Assembly (NCBI GenBank): GCA_027621405.1
Contig: JAQCBT010000008.1
Location: 62,001-126,000, forward strand
Length of the DNA stretch: 64,000 bases
Direction: 5' to 3'
From: Pseudomonadota bacterium
Lineage (GTDB): Bacteria; Pseudomonadota; Gammaproteobacteria; Pseudomonadales; Pseudohongiellaceae
Both the position numbers and the translations under genes were made by a program. This document shows positions 36,122 through 44,672 of the stretch, piece after piece. The notes under the pieces are model-generated. The model was given only the letters and a program-made list of their open reading frames with translations, was not told the origin of the DNA and did no database searches. Each line of letters opens with the position of its first letter. Position 1 is the stretch's first letter.

Positions 36122-36644
36122 GCGAATAGCTTCTATTACAGCTTTACTGACTGTTGCAGCGACTTCTTTCCTCGCCAGCTCCCAGGAAACTGTGCGACTT
36201 GGTACGCCCATTAGCGAATCACAACTTGCCAATTTCGACCTGATTGCCCAACCCAATGGCAATGGCCTGCCAGCGGGCAGCGGCACAGCACGCCAGGGCA
36301 AGGCCGTATACGACGCACGCTGCGCTGCCTGTCATGCAGCCAACGGCGAAGGCATCTCCGCGGCTACCATTATCGTCGGCGGTGACATGCAGTCAGAAGG
36401 TGAACCGCTACGAACAGTGGGCAGCTACTGGCCCGAAGCTTCCACCGTTTTTGATTTCGTGCGCCGCGCCATGCCGGCCGATGCACCGAAGTCACTGAGC
36501 GATGATGAGGTCTACCAGGTAGTCGCCTATGTACTCTTCTTGAATGGCATCATCGGTGAGGATCAGGAGCTCAATGCCAGCACTCTGCCGCGGGTGGAGA
36601 TGCCCAACGCCGATGGCTTCATAGACCAAAGCGCTATTCACTAA
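36108..36644 (+). CDS. soxD: c-type cytochrome, SoxD-like partner of SoxC
   Basis: A 178-residue periplasmic cytochrome starting at the ATG at 36108, which is preceded by GGGGAGG; the start lies within the end of soxC. It has a Sec signal (ITALLTVAATSFLASS), one heme site CAACH at residues 72-76 and a likely axial Met in RRAMPADAP. SoxD proteins carry electrons from SoxC; this one is short and has a single heme, as in SoxCD-like or sulfite dehydrogenase cytochrome subunits. Translational coupling with soxC is likely. Confidence 0.85.
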   Translation: MPMLKRIASITALLTVAATSFLASSQETVRLGTPISESQLANFDLIAQPNGNGLPAGSGTARQGKAVYDARCAACHAANGEGISAATIIVGGDMQSEGEPLRTVGSYWPEASTVFDFVRRAMPADAPKSLSDDEVYQVVAYVLFLNGIIGEDQELNASTLPRVEMPNADGFIDQSAIH

Positions 36645-36664
36645 TCAAAAATATCCACCATAAA

Positions 36665-36746
36665 GGTGTCGGAGAGATTGTTTTAGGTCAGTTCTGATCT
36701 AAAAATAGTCTCTCCGACCCCTTCTTGCCTGTCGCTAGTTGCGACA
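36665..36746. repeat. REP-like imperfect inverted repeat plus a short hairpin
   Basis: GGTGTCGGAGAGATTG at 36665-36680 pairs, with a few mismatches and wobble, to the reverse complement of the stretch ending CTCTCCGACCCC at 36721; the arms (about 27 bases each, 36665-36691 and 36694-36721) meet with only two bases between. A second small hairpin TGTCGC-tagtt-GCGACA follows at 36730-36746. It is in the 209-base gap after soxD. The long hairpin may be a mobile REP-type repeat or serve as transcription terminator; no poly-T follows. Confidence 0.6.
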
Positions 36747-36853
36747 GACTGCCGCTAGCCAGACTGCAATAAAGTGTAATAATTCCTTGCGCTAAAAGGA
36801 TCTGGCCCTAGTATTCCCGCATCCCAATAAATCACTAATAACAGGGTCACCTC

Positions 36854-39139
36854 ATGAAGTCCAAGCTGTCGTACCTTACCGGTACAGTTCTCGCCGTATT
36901 GATATTTTCCCTGTCTCCCGCACAAGCCCAGGTGACCGCAGACGGCATCAGCATTGCTCGCATAAATGGTCAACCATCCCTGGAGGACTTCGCCGGAATG
37001 ACGCCGGCCACGGCCCTCGCCCGCTCCATGACCAGGGTAGAAGGCTTTATCCAGCGCCTGCCGGATGACGGCGATCCCGCGACTCAGCGCACGGAGGTGT
37101 ATATTGGTTACACCGCCAGCGACCTCTACGCGATCTTCCTCGCCTTCGACACCAACCCGAACCTGATTCGCGCCAACATGGCCGCACGGGAAAACATCGA
37201 CGAAGACGATATCGTCGAACTCACCATCGATACCTTCAACGATCAACGCACCGCGTTCTCATTCCGTACTACAGCACTGGGCATTCAGTGGGATGCGCGC
37301 TGGACCGAGGGTTCTTCACGTCGCGCCGGCTTCGATACCACCCTGGAAGCCGTCTGGCAGAGTGATGGCCAACTGACCGATCAGGGTTACATGGCATCCA
37401 TGTCCATCCCCCTCAGCAGCCTGCGTTTCAGCGACAGTGACGAGCAAACCTGGCGCGTGCAGTTCGCCAGGATCATTCCACGCCGCAACGAGGAATCCTA
37501 CTGGCCTCCCTACTCAATTGACATTGTGGGCCGTCTCAACCAGACGGCACTGATGCGGGGAATCCGGGATGTGGACTCAGGCAATAACTACCAGATCGTG
37601 CCGTTTATCTTCGCCCGCGAAGTGGATGCACTGGACCTGCGCGCGGCAGGTGGACCGGCGTTCGACAGAGAGAGCGAACAGGACGTGGGTGTAGATGCCA
37701 AGTTTATCTTCAATGACACCTGGGTTCTGGATGTCACTCTCAACCCGGATTTCTCCCAGGTGGAATCGGATCAACCCCAGGTTACGGTTAACGAGCGCTT
37801 CGAAGTCCAGTTTCCAGAGCGCCGCCCTTTCTTCATTGAGAACGCAGATTTCTTTGCCACGGACTCCACTCTCGTGTTTACCCGTCGCATCGTGGATCCC
37901 GAGGGCGGTATTCGCTTCACGGGTCGCTCCGGCAACTATGGATTCGGCTCGATCCTGATCAATGACGAGGCGCCTGGCCAGAACAGGAATCCCGGCGATC
38001 CCCTGGCCGGCGAGAAAGCAACCATCGGAATCATCAGGGGCTATCGCGACATTTCCGAGCAGGATCGTATCGGGTTCCTGGCGACGTCTCGCGAGCTGGC
38101 AGACGGGCATAACCGGGCAGCATTGGTGGATGGCCGCTTCCGCTTCGGAGAGAATTGGCAGACCCAACTCGAGTTAGTGGGAACAGAGACGGATCCCCGC
38201 GGTGGTGGCCCTTCCTACACTGGCTATCAGCGCAACATCCAGCTCAATCGCACCGGCAGGCTGTTTAATAATCACACCCACTTCATCGAAGCTTCTCCCG
38301 GTTTCCGCACGGAACTGGGTTTCCAGAATCGATTCTTCCGGGCCGACACATCCGGACTACACCAGCGTGTCGCCCTCAATTTCTATCCCGAGAGTTCGAC
38401 GATCAATTCATGGAACGTGACTGGCTTCGGCGTCTATCTGGAAGATGATGCCGGCACCAAGATATTCTCCCAGTTAGGCCCTAGCGCCGGACTCACCTTT
38501 GACACCACGCGCTATGACATCGGCTGGACCGACTATGCGGAGATTCTGCGCGCCGGTGATTTTCCGGGCCTTGGCACCACTCGCGTTTACAGGTACGACA
38601 ACTGGAACATAGGCTACAACAACAATACCTTGAGCCAGGTTGACCTGAGTATTCGCTACCTTAGCGGTACCACGCTCAACCTTGTGCCACCACTGGGCTC
38701 CTTGCCTGATGTTGCCGACACCAACCGCCTCGATGTGGATTTGTTGTTGCGACCTTTCGATCGGCTGCGCATCAATAACACCTACTTATACACCGAGCTG
38801 GAATCCCGCAACAGCGGCAGGAAGATTTTCTCCAACGAGATTTTCCGCAGCAACTGGAACTACCAGTTCACCAAGGAGTTATCCCTGCGCTTCATCGCCC
38901 AGTATGAAGACACGGATGCCGACCTGTCCCGACTCACCGATGACAAGAACCTGAATTTTGACCTGCTGCTGCGTTACGTAATTAATCCCTGGTCGGCTTT
39001 CTACGTTGGCTACAACAGCAACCAGAGCAACTTCGATATCGCCGAAATGGAGGGTGAGCGAGAACTGATCGTGACCGACGACCTGAAAAGGGATGGCGAC
39101 CAGTTCTTCGTGAAGTTCTCCTACTTGTTCCAGCGCTAG
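36854..39139 (+). CDS. DUF5916 outer-membrane barrel protein with CBM9-like domain
   Basis: A 761-residue exported protein with Sec signal (TGTVLAVLIFSLSPAQA). Residues about 40-230 look like a CBM9-type beta-sandwich (TEVYIGYTASDLYAIFLAFD, DDIVELTIDTFNDQRTAFSFRTTALGIQWDARW). The rest matches DUF5916: DVTLNPDFSQVESDQPQVTVNERFEVQFPERRPFFIENADFF, then many amphipathic strands ending ...QFFVKFSYLFQR with terminal aromatic residues, as for an outer-membrane barrel. Function is unknown; members are often near peptidases or proteins of polymer degradation. Confidence 0.85.
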   Translation: MKSKLSYLTGTVLAVLIFSLSPAQAQVTADGISIARINGQPSLEDFAGMTPATALARSMTRVEGFIQRLPDDGDPATQRTEVYIGYTASDLYAIFLAFDTNPNLIRANMAARENIDEDDIVELTIDTFNDQRTAFSFRTTALGIQWDARWTEGSSRRAGFDTTLEAVWQSDGQLTDQGYMASMSIPLSSLRFSDSDEQTWRVQFARIIPRRNEESYWPPYSIDIVGRLNQTALMRGIRDVDSGNNYQIVPFIFAREVDALDLRAAGGPAFDRESEQDVGVDAKFIFNDTWVLDVTLNPDFSQVESDQPQVTVNERFEVQFPERRPFFIENADFFATDSTLVFTRRIVDPEGGIRFTGRSGNYGFGSILINDEAPGQNRNPGDPLAGEKATIGIIRGYRDISEQDRIGFLATSRELADGHNRAALVDGRFRFGENWQTQLELVGTETDPRGGGPSYTGYQRNIQLNRTGRLFNNHTHFIEASPGFRTELGFQNRFFRADTSGLHQRVALNFYPESSTINSWNVTGFGVYLEDDAGTKIFSQLGPSAGLTFDTTRYDIGWTDYAEILRAGDFPGLGTTRVYRYDNWNIGYNNNTLSQVDLSIRYLSGTTLNLVPPLGSLPDVADTNRLDVDLLLRPFDRLRINNTYLYTELESRNSGRKIFSNEIFRSNWNYQFTKELSLRFIAQYEDTDADLSRLTDDKNLNFDLLLRYVINPWSAFYVGYNSNQSNFDIAEMEGERELIVTDDLKRDGDQFFVKFSYLFQR

Positions 39140-39279
39140 ACCTGCCCGGACAGCTCTTAAGATCCGAAACGGCGCTTCGGCCGGGGCGCGTTGCCCGATA
39201 ATTTCGGGGGAATACACTTCAGGCGGAACCGACAATCCTGGTCTAGACTGTCTGCAGTAGCATCTTCTGGAGTATCACC

Positions 39280-41067
39280 TTGGCCTTCGCGGAACACTTC
39301 CGGTTCCTCTATAACGGCGGCTTGGACCCTGCTTTCGCCGACCCCAGCGCTCTTCGACAGCGCCGGACTCTCTCGCTGTGTGTTTTCACCCTGGCCCCGC
39401 TTGGCTTATTGATCATAGTGAGCAACTACCTCTACAACGCCAGGGAGGACAATCTATCAATCTTTCTGGGCCTCTGCCTGGTATTCAGCAGCCTCTACAT
39501 GCAGGCCTATCGAAACCGGCCCATACTGGCCGGTAATCTTTGCATGCTCGCCTATTGGATGATCCCGGCATTGCTGATGTTACGTCATGGGATGCTCAGC
39601 ACGCCCATTCTCTGGATGCTGCCCATTCCCTCTATTTCCATGTTGCTGGCCAGCCGAAAATCCGGTGTCTTCTGGTTGCTGGTCTGTATCGCCACCATCT
39701 GGATCATGACCTACCTGGAGACCCATGGAATTATCCAGGTTGCGGGTGTTACGTCAGAACATATGCAGAACCTGTTGGGGCAGGACGCTTTCACAGTTTA
39801 TGCTTTAGAGACTTCCATAATACTGGTTATTCTCACTGGCGCGACTCTGGTATTCCGCACCATGCAGATGCGCGCCGAAGAAAAGCTGGAAGCCAATCTG
39901 GAATCCTTGCGCAGCGAGGTACATACCCGCGCATTGGCGGAACAGGCAGCGACCACGTCGGAACAATCGAAATCCAATTTCCTTGCCGTGATGAGCCACG
40001 AACTGCGTACACCCCTGAATGGCATCGTGGGTGCTGCCGGCTTGCTGCGCAGCAGCAAGGATGGACGAGAGCAGCATGAGTTTATCGACGTGATCCAGCA
40101 AAGCAGCGAAAACCTGATCGAACTAATCAACAATGTGATGGATCTCAGCTCACTGGAGTCTGGCAAGTTATTGCTGGATAACAAGGTCATTGAACTGGAA
40201 GGTTTCATTCGTACAATCGCAAAACCCTTCAGCTACCAGGCTGGTCGCAAGAATATCGAGCTCAGCATTGCCATCGCCGATGATTTACCTCAGCACATAA
40301 TCGGCGATCCTACACGGCTTAAGCAGATTTTGATCAATCTGCTGGGCAATGCCCTGAAGTTCACCGACTCAGGCACAATCAAGATCATCGGCGATCGCGA
40401 CTATGGCAAACTTCGACTCCAGATCATCGATACCGGAAGCGGGATCGCGGAAGCCGAATTAAAGAATCTGTTCGACCCTTATGTGCAGGCGGGATCTGAC
40501 CAGGAGAAGCGCAGCGCCGGATCCGGTCTCGGCCTCGCCATCGTCAAGCGTCTGGTCAACGCAATGGCAGGTAATATCGTAGTGGACTCCGAACTCGGGA
40601 AAGGGACAACGTTTACTATCTATATTCCCCTCAAGGAAGCCGAGGTACACGTCATAGACGATCATCAGCGGCAGACAAGCAAAATAGGCCAGTTGCATGC
40701 CCTTATCGCCGATGATAATGCCGTGAATTGCCTGGTGCTCAGCCGAATATTGGAGAAGGACAATCACAATGTGGTAGTAGTGAATACCGGGCGCGAGGCT
40801 CTGGAATATGTCAAGAGCCATGCGGTCGATGTGGTTCTGATGGATATCCAGATGCCGGAGATGAATGGGTTGGAGGCCACGCGCGCGATTCGGGAATTGG
40901 ATGGCGAGTGTTCCGGCATCCCTATCATCGCGATAAGCGCTAATATCAGCAACGAAGAGGAAACGCGCGCCCTGTCCGCCGGCATGAATGCCTTTGTGGG
41001 CAAACCTTTTCGCTATGAAGACCTGATGAACAAGGTCGGCGCAGCGATGAACCAGGGATTGCACTAG
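39280..41067 (+). CDS. Membrane hybrid histidine kinase with receiver domain
   Basis: A 595-residue sensor. The TTG start at 39280 is supported by GGAG seven bases upstream. Residues 30-195 hold six membrane segments (TLSLCVFTLAPLGLLIIVSN to ILVILTGATLVF), then a coiled coil (EEKLEANLESLRSEVHTRALAEQ). The kinase core has the phospho-acceptor His240 in MSHELRTPLNG, and the ATP-binding N, G1 and G2 boxes (LINLLGNALKFT, IIDTGSGIAEAE, GSGLGLAIVKRLV). A receiver domain closes the protein (HALIADDNAVNCLVLSRIL, the phospho-acceptor Asp in VVLMDIQMPEMNG, FVGKPF). No HPt domain or cognate regulator adjoins. Confidence 0.93.
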   Translation: MAFAEHFRFLYNGGLDPAFADPSALRQRRTLSLCVFTLAPLGLLIIVSNYLYNAREDNLSIFLGLCLVFSSLYMQAYRNRPILAGNLCMLAYWMIPALLMLRHGMLSTPILWMLPIPSISMLLASRKSGVFWLLVCIATIWIMTYLETHGIIQVAGVTSEHMQNLLGQDAFTVYALETSIILVILTGATLVFRTMQMRAEEKLEANLESLRSEVHTRALAEQAATTSEQSKSNFLAVMSHELRTPLNGIVGAAGLLRSSKDGREQHEFIDVIQQSSENLIELINNVMDLSSLESGKLLLDNKVIELEGFIRTIAKPFSYQAGRKNIELSIAIADDLPQHIIGDPTRLKQILINLLGNALKFTDSGTIKIIGDRDYGKLRLQIIDTGSGIAEAELKNLFDPYVQAGSDQEKRSAGSGLGLAIVKRLVNAMAGNIVVDSELGKGTTFTIYIPLKEAEVHVIDDHQRQTSKIGQLHALIADDNAVNCLVLSRILEKDNHNVVVVNTGREALEYVKSHAVDVVLMDIQMPEMNGLEATRAIRELDGECSGIPIIAISANISNEEETRALSAGMNAFVGKPFRYEDLMNKVGAAMNQGLH

Positions 41068-41333
41068 TAACCGGGCACTAGATTCGGCTGATACGCTAAG
41101 CTCGCTTCCGCTTTCCCCATCACCCCATCCCCGCCATAATAGGCCCTCAGCCCTGATATTGACTTTAAGCAGACCCCATCAATGGACTGCCTATCATCTT
41201 CAGGTCAGCAAAGAAATCGCGGAAAATGTTAGTATTCACTGGACGCACGGTAGTCATGGGATATTCGTATTGCAGCCCTTTGAATTGCTGCCCCATGCCC
41301 TTGAATTGAACACCGACGAGAACTAGTGGTCAA

Positions 41334-42266
41334 ATGAGCAACAGCATTACTCGACTCAGCCTGAAAGACCTGCAGACGGATCGCAACCGATTCTGCCAGG
41401 AACTCTATCTGGGCTTGCGTGAATACGGATTCGTCATCCTGCGTGATCACGGCATCGAAAAGTCGCGCCTCGACCGGGCCTATGACTATGCGAAGGAATT
41501 ATTCGAGCTTCCCGAACACACCAAGCTTAAATACGATAGTGGCAGCGGTGGCAAGCGTGGTTACACCGCGTTTGGCAGGGAAAACGCGAAGGGCAATCCC
41601 CATGCCGACCTCAAGGAATTCTGGCACATTGGTCCCAGCGTCGCCCAGGACTCACCCTACTTCAATACCTATCCCGAGAATGTGTGGCCGGAAGAAATTC
41701 CGGAGTTCAGGGAGTTCTTCACCAGTCTGTACCGGGAATTGGAGACCCTGGGCAAGAACATGCTGGAGTTGCTTGGCGAGGCGATGGAACTTGAGAAAGA
41801 GTTTTTCCGGGACCTGGTAACCGATGGCAATTCCATCTGCAGGCTACTGCACTATCCCAAACTCGAAGGCCTGGAAACTGGCGACGCCATGCGTGCCGCC
41901 CCCCACGCCGACATCAACTTGCTCACTCTGCTGGTAGGCGCGACCGATTCCGGACTGGAACTGCTGGACAAGGATGGCAACTGGATGCCGGTGATCAGCG
42001 ACGAGAATGAGATCGTTCTGGATACGGGAGACATGATGTCGCGCCTGACCAACGATGTCCTGCCGTCGACCATTCACCGCGTGGTTAATCCGAACAGCAG
42101 CGATAAATCACGCTACTCGATGCCCTTCTTCCTGCATCCCCACAGCAATGCCAGCCTCAACTGCCTGCCACAATGCGTAGGCCCCGGCGAACCCAATTAT
42201 CCGCCGATCACGGCGGGAGAATTCCTCGAAGAGCGACTGCACGAAATCGGCCTGTTCAAGACCTGA
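41334..42266 (+). CDS. Isopenicillin N synthase-like 2OG/Fe(II) oxygenase
   Basis: A 310-residue oxygenase. The N-terminal DIOX_N domain (FCQELYLGLREYGFVILRDHGI) is followed by the double-stranded beta-helix with the iron ligands HADINLLTLLVG (His and Asp) and TIHRVVNP (His), and RYSMPFFLHPH with the Arg that binds 2-oxoglutarate. This is the isopenicillin N synthase/flavanone hydroxylase branch, broad in bacteria. The substrate is unknown. The 266-base stretch before it shows no gene or clear signal. Confidence 0.88.
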   Translation: MSNSITRLSLKDLQTDRNRFCQELYLGLREYGFVILRDHGIEKSRLDRAYDYAKELFELPEHTKLKYDSGSGGKRGYTAFGRENAKGNPHADLKEFWHIGPSVAQDSPYFNTYPENVWPEEIPEFREFFTSLYRELETLGKNMLELLGEAMELEKEFFRDLVTDGNSICRLLHYPKLEGLETGDAMRAAPHADINLLTLLVGATDSGLELLDKDGNWMPVISDENEIVLDTGDMMSRLTNDVLPSTIHRVVNPNSSDKSRYSMPFFLHPHSNASLNCLPQCVGPGEPNYPPITAGEFLEERLHEIGLFKT

Positions 42267-42293
42267 CAGAGAACACCAGCTCCGCCGGGGATA

Positions 42294-43514
42294 TCAGGTG
42301 AGAGAGAGGAAGAATCCGGCTATCGCCGCGCTCATCAGGTTCGCCATAAACCCTCCGAAAACTGCCCGCAACCCCAGTTCTGCGATATCACTTCGCCGGT
42401 TCGGCGCCATCATGCCGATACCACCTAACACAATGCCTATGGATGAGAAGTTGGCAAACCCACACAGGGCGAATGTGACAATTGCCTGGGCGCGATCACT
42501 CATGGCTGCCATCTGGTCGGTGAAAGCAACGAAGGCCACGAATTCATTGAATACCAGTTTTTGTCCGATGAGACTGCCCGCCAGGCGGGCTTCCTCCCAG
42601 GGAACCCCAATGATGAATGCCAGCGGTTGGAAGGCGTAACCCAACAGCAACTGCAGGGAGAGAGCCTCGAATCCGAACCAGCCACCCACCCAGGCAAGCA
42701 AGGTATTTACCAGGGCAATGAGGCCTACAAATGCCAACACCATGGCGCCAACATTCAGGGCCAGGGTCATGCCACTGCTGGCACCGGAAGCGGCGGCATC
42801 GATGACATTCACATGTTCCTCGAATTCCAGTTTGAATTCGTCATCATCGTCTTTCTGCTTTTCCGATTCCGGCAGCAACAGCTTGGCCATCAGGAAACCG
42901 CCCGGGGCCGCCATGAAGCTGGCCGCCAGCAGGAAGCGAATCTCCACTCCGAGCAATACGTAGCCAGCCAGTACCGAACCAGCCACGGTGGACATTCCAC
43001 CCACCATAATCGCGAATAACTCCGAGCGGGTCATGGTGGCGATATAGGGTCGCACCACCAGGGGCGCCTCTGTCTGGCCAACAAAGATGTTGGCAGTCGC
43101 CGACATGGATTCCGCCGTACCGGTTTGCAGGAGCTTGCGTAAGCCACCGCCAATGATCCGAATCAGCCAACCCATGATGCCAAGGTAATACAGCACGGAG
43201 ACCAGGGAAGAAAAGAACACGATGACCGGCAGCACATGGAAGGCGAAGATAAAGCCTAGCTCGAAAGCACCCACGCTCCCGAATACGAAGTCGATACCGT
43301 CCTGGGCGTTGTCAAGAACGCTGCGGACAGCATTGGAAATTGCTCCCAGTACAGCCACCCCTACGGGCAGATAGAGAGCGATGCCGCCGAGGATGAATTG
43401 CAGCAGCAAGGCGAAACCCACGGTACGCCAGTTTACATACTGACGATTCGCAGACAGGCCCCAGGCCACACCGAACAGGATCAAGATCCCACAAAGACTG
43501 ATTACTGTATCCAC
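42294..43514 (-). CDS. nupC: NupC-family concentrative nucleoside transporter
   Basis: A 406-residue inner-membrane nucleoside/cation symporter. GTG at 43514, preceded by AGGAAG, is preferred over an upstream reading because it begins the first membrane helix properly ([19 protein letters not shown]). CNT family marks are [52 protein letters not shown] (the GQTEAP motif of the nucleoside-binding site), [24 protein letters not shown] segment, and [10 protein letters not shown]. It lies downstream of uridine kinase on the same strand, so together they take up and phosphorylate pyrimidine nucleosides. Confidence 0.92.
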   Translation of the reverse strand: MDTVISLCGILILFGVAWGLSANRQYVNWRTVGFALLLQFILGGIALYLPVGVAVLGAISNAVRSVLDNAQDGIDFVFGSVGAFELGFIFAFHVLPVIVFFSSLVSVLYYLGIMGWLIRIIGGGLRKLLQTGTAESMSATANIFVGQTEAPLVVRPYIATMTRSELFAIMVGGMSTVAGSVLAGYVLLGVEIRFLLAASFMAAPGGFLMAKLLLPESEKQKDDDDEFKLEFEEHVNVIDAAASGASSGMTLALNVGAMVLAFVGLIALVNTLLAWVGGWFGFEALSLQLLLGYAFQPLAFIIGVPWEEARLAGSLIGQKLVFNEFVAFVAFTDQMAAMSDRAQAIVTFALCGFANFSSIGIVLGGIGMMAPNRRSDIAELGLRAVFGGFMANLMSAAIAGFFLSLT

Positions 43515-43601
43515 TTGCTTCCTGCTTGTTTCCTGCCTGGCGCCAAGGGCGGCTCTCATTATGGTTGCTGGTGGCGCTGATCGCTCACCGCCCATGCCAT
43601 A

Positions 43602-44234
43602 TCAGGGAAGTATGCCCTTTCGTTGCAATTCAGTCAGCAACAACCCAGTCGAATGACTGGAGTTTTTTGTCCCATCGAGTTGGAGATGAGCATGTTCCCG
43701 GGCTGGCGCAATAAATTCATGGTACATGGGCTTTACCGTGACTTCGAATTGTTCCTGCACGGATTGCCTGGTTCGTCCTCTCTCCCGGCAATCCCTGTCC
43801 AGGCGACGCTGCAGGCACACCTCGAGGGGAGTATCTACAAACAGGCGCAGATCGAATTCCCTGCGCAACAATGGATTGGTAAACAACAGAATGCCCTCGA
43901 CTATTAACAGTTCCACGGGATGGAGACTGACAGACTTATCACTTCGGGTGTGCTGGGTGTAGTCGTAAACCGGCACTTCGACCATCTGCCCACTGCGCAA
44001 TTGCAAGAGGTGATCCAGGAGCAGTTCATGCTCAAGCGAATCCGGATGGTCGTAGTTGACCTGCTCTCGTTCCGCCATCGCCATATCGGCCTGGTCACGG
44101 TAATAGGCGTCTTCCGTCAGGATGGCTATATCGAGTGCCGGGGAGTAATTCTGCAAGGTTTGCAGAAGCTCCCTTGAGAAATGGGATTTGCCCGCCCCGG
44201 AAGCGCCTGTTACGGCAATAATCGTTCTTAACAA
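43602..44234 (-). CDS. udk: Uridine kinase
   Basis: A 210-residue kinase with TTG start at 44234 and AGGAG five bases upstream. Walker A is GASGAGKSH; the other family motifs are LTEDAYYRDQADM (substrate-binding Asp-Tyr region), VNYDHPDSLEHELLLDHL, YDYTQHTRSD and LIVEGILLF, and the LID Arg pair RRLDRDCRERGR. It phosphorylates uridine and cytidine. It sits between a predicted selenoprotein gene (92 bases upstream) and nupC, all three co-directional; a small salvage operon is likely. Confidence 0.93.
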   Translation of the reverse strand: MLRTIIAVTGASGAGKSHFSRELLQTLQNYSPALDIAILTEDAYYRDQADMAMAEREQVNYDHPDSLEHELLLDHLLQLRSGQMVEVPVYDYTQHTRSDKSVSLHPVELLIVEGILLFTNPLLRREFDLRLFVDTPLEVCLQRRLDRDCRERGRTRQSVQEQFEVTVKPMYHEFIAPAREHAHLQLDGTKNSSHSTGLLLTELQRKGILP

Positions 44235-44326
44235 GAGTGCTCCTAATCTAGTTCATGGGTGAAATACCGGTTTTATCGCCTGTTCCCTTACCGCCGGCAA
44301 GAAGCAGCACGAAAATCCTCAACCAC

Positions 44327-44545
44327 TCAATCCTGAAGCAGGGAAGCCATCTCCCCTGGCTCCGGAAACCTGTGCTGCTCAAACTTTGAGAAGACCAGTT
44401 TCTCCTCTACCTTCACATCGAACACGCCGCCACTGCCAGCCACCAAATCCGCTTTCACACCAGTCAGGTCTTCAATTTCTGCAGACACACGGTCCGCTAC
44501 AGGACGGTAGTTTCAGGCAGTGCAATAAACAATTGTAATCTTCAA
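44327..44545 (-). CDS. SelW/Rdx-family selenoprotein with in-frame TGA (CxxU)
   Basis: A 72-residue protein missed by standard calling because codon 11 is TGA (44513-44515). Reading TGA as selenocysteine gives MKITIVYCTAUNYRP..., continuing through VADRVSAEIEDLTGVKADL, GSGGVFDVKVEEKLVFSK, FEQHRFPEPGEMASLL to a TGA at 44327. The CxxC/CxxU redox site after the first strand, GSGGVFDV, LVFSK and RFPEPGE are the hallmarks of the thioredoxin-like SelW/Rdx family. The start is a TTG with GGGAGAAG six to seven bases upstream. The frame is uninterrupted apart from that TGA, and a bSECIS-like hairpin follows it. It is likely a small thiol/selenol redox protein; alternative is a decayed Cys gene. Confidence 0.8.
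44481..44497 (-). promoter_or_regulatory. Putative bacterial SECIS hairpin
   Basis: On the minus-strand RNA, GCGGAC and GUCUGC form a 6-bp stem (one G-U pair) closing a 5-base loop CGUGU. The stem starts 16 bases, and the loop 22 bases, after the in-frame UGA. A loop of 3-14 bases with a G in its first two positions, a stem of 4-16 pairs and 16-37 bases between UGA and loop are the bacterial SECIS rules as I recall them, and this fits. It would recruit SelB with charged selenocysteine tRNA. Confidence 0.65.
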
Positions 44546-44672
44546 AGTATGCTTCTCCCGGGAAAACGCCAGGTAAATACAGCGCGCCCTGACAGTTCAT
44601 TTTCCTGTAATATGGACTCTGCATCATATCAGTTTGATTTCCCAGTTTGATCACTAAAAGCGGGTTAGCACT

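Noticed and set aside
44248..44330. Minus-strand reading RIFVLLLAGGKGTGDKTGI...N, resembling the C-terminus of an HI1419-type toxin
   Set aside because: Only about 27 codons, no start or upstream domain; the resemblance is short and the stretch is also the leader between the selenoprotein and udk. Chance or a tiny remnant.
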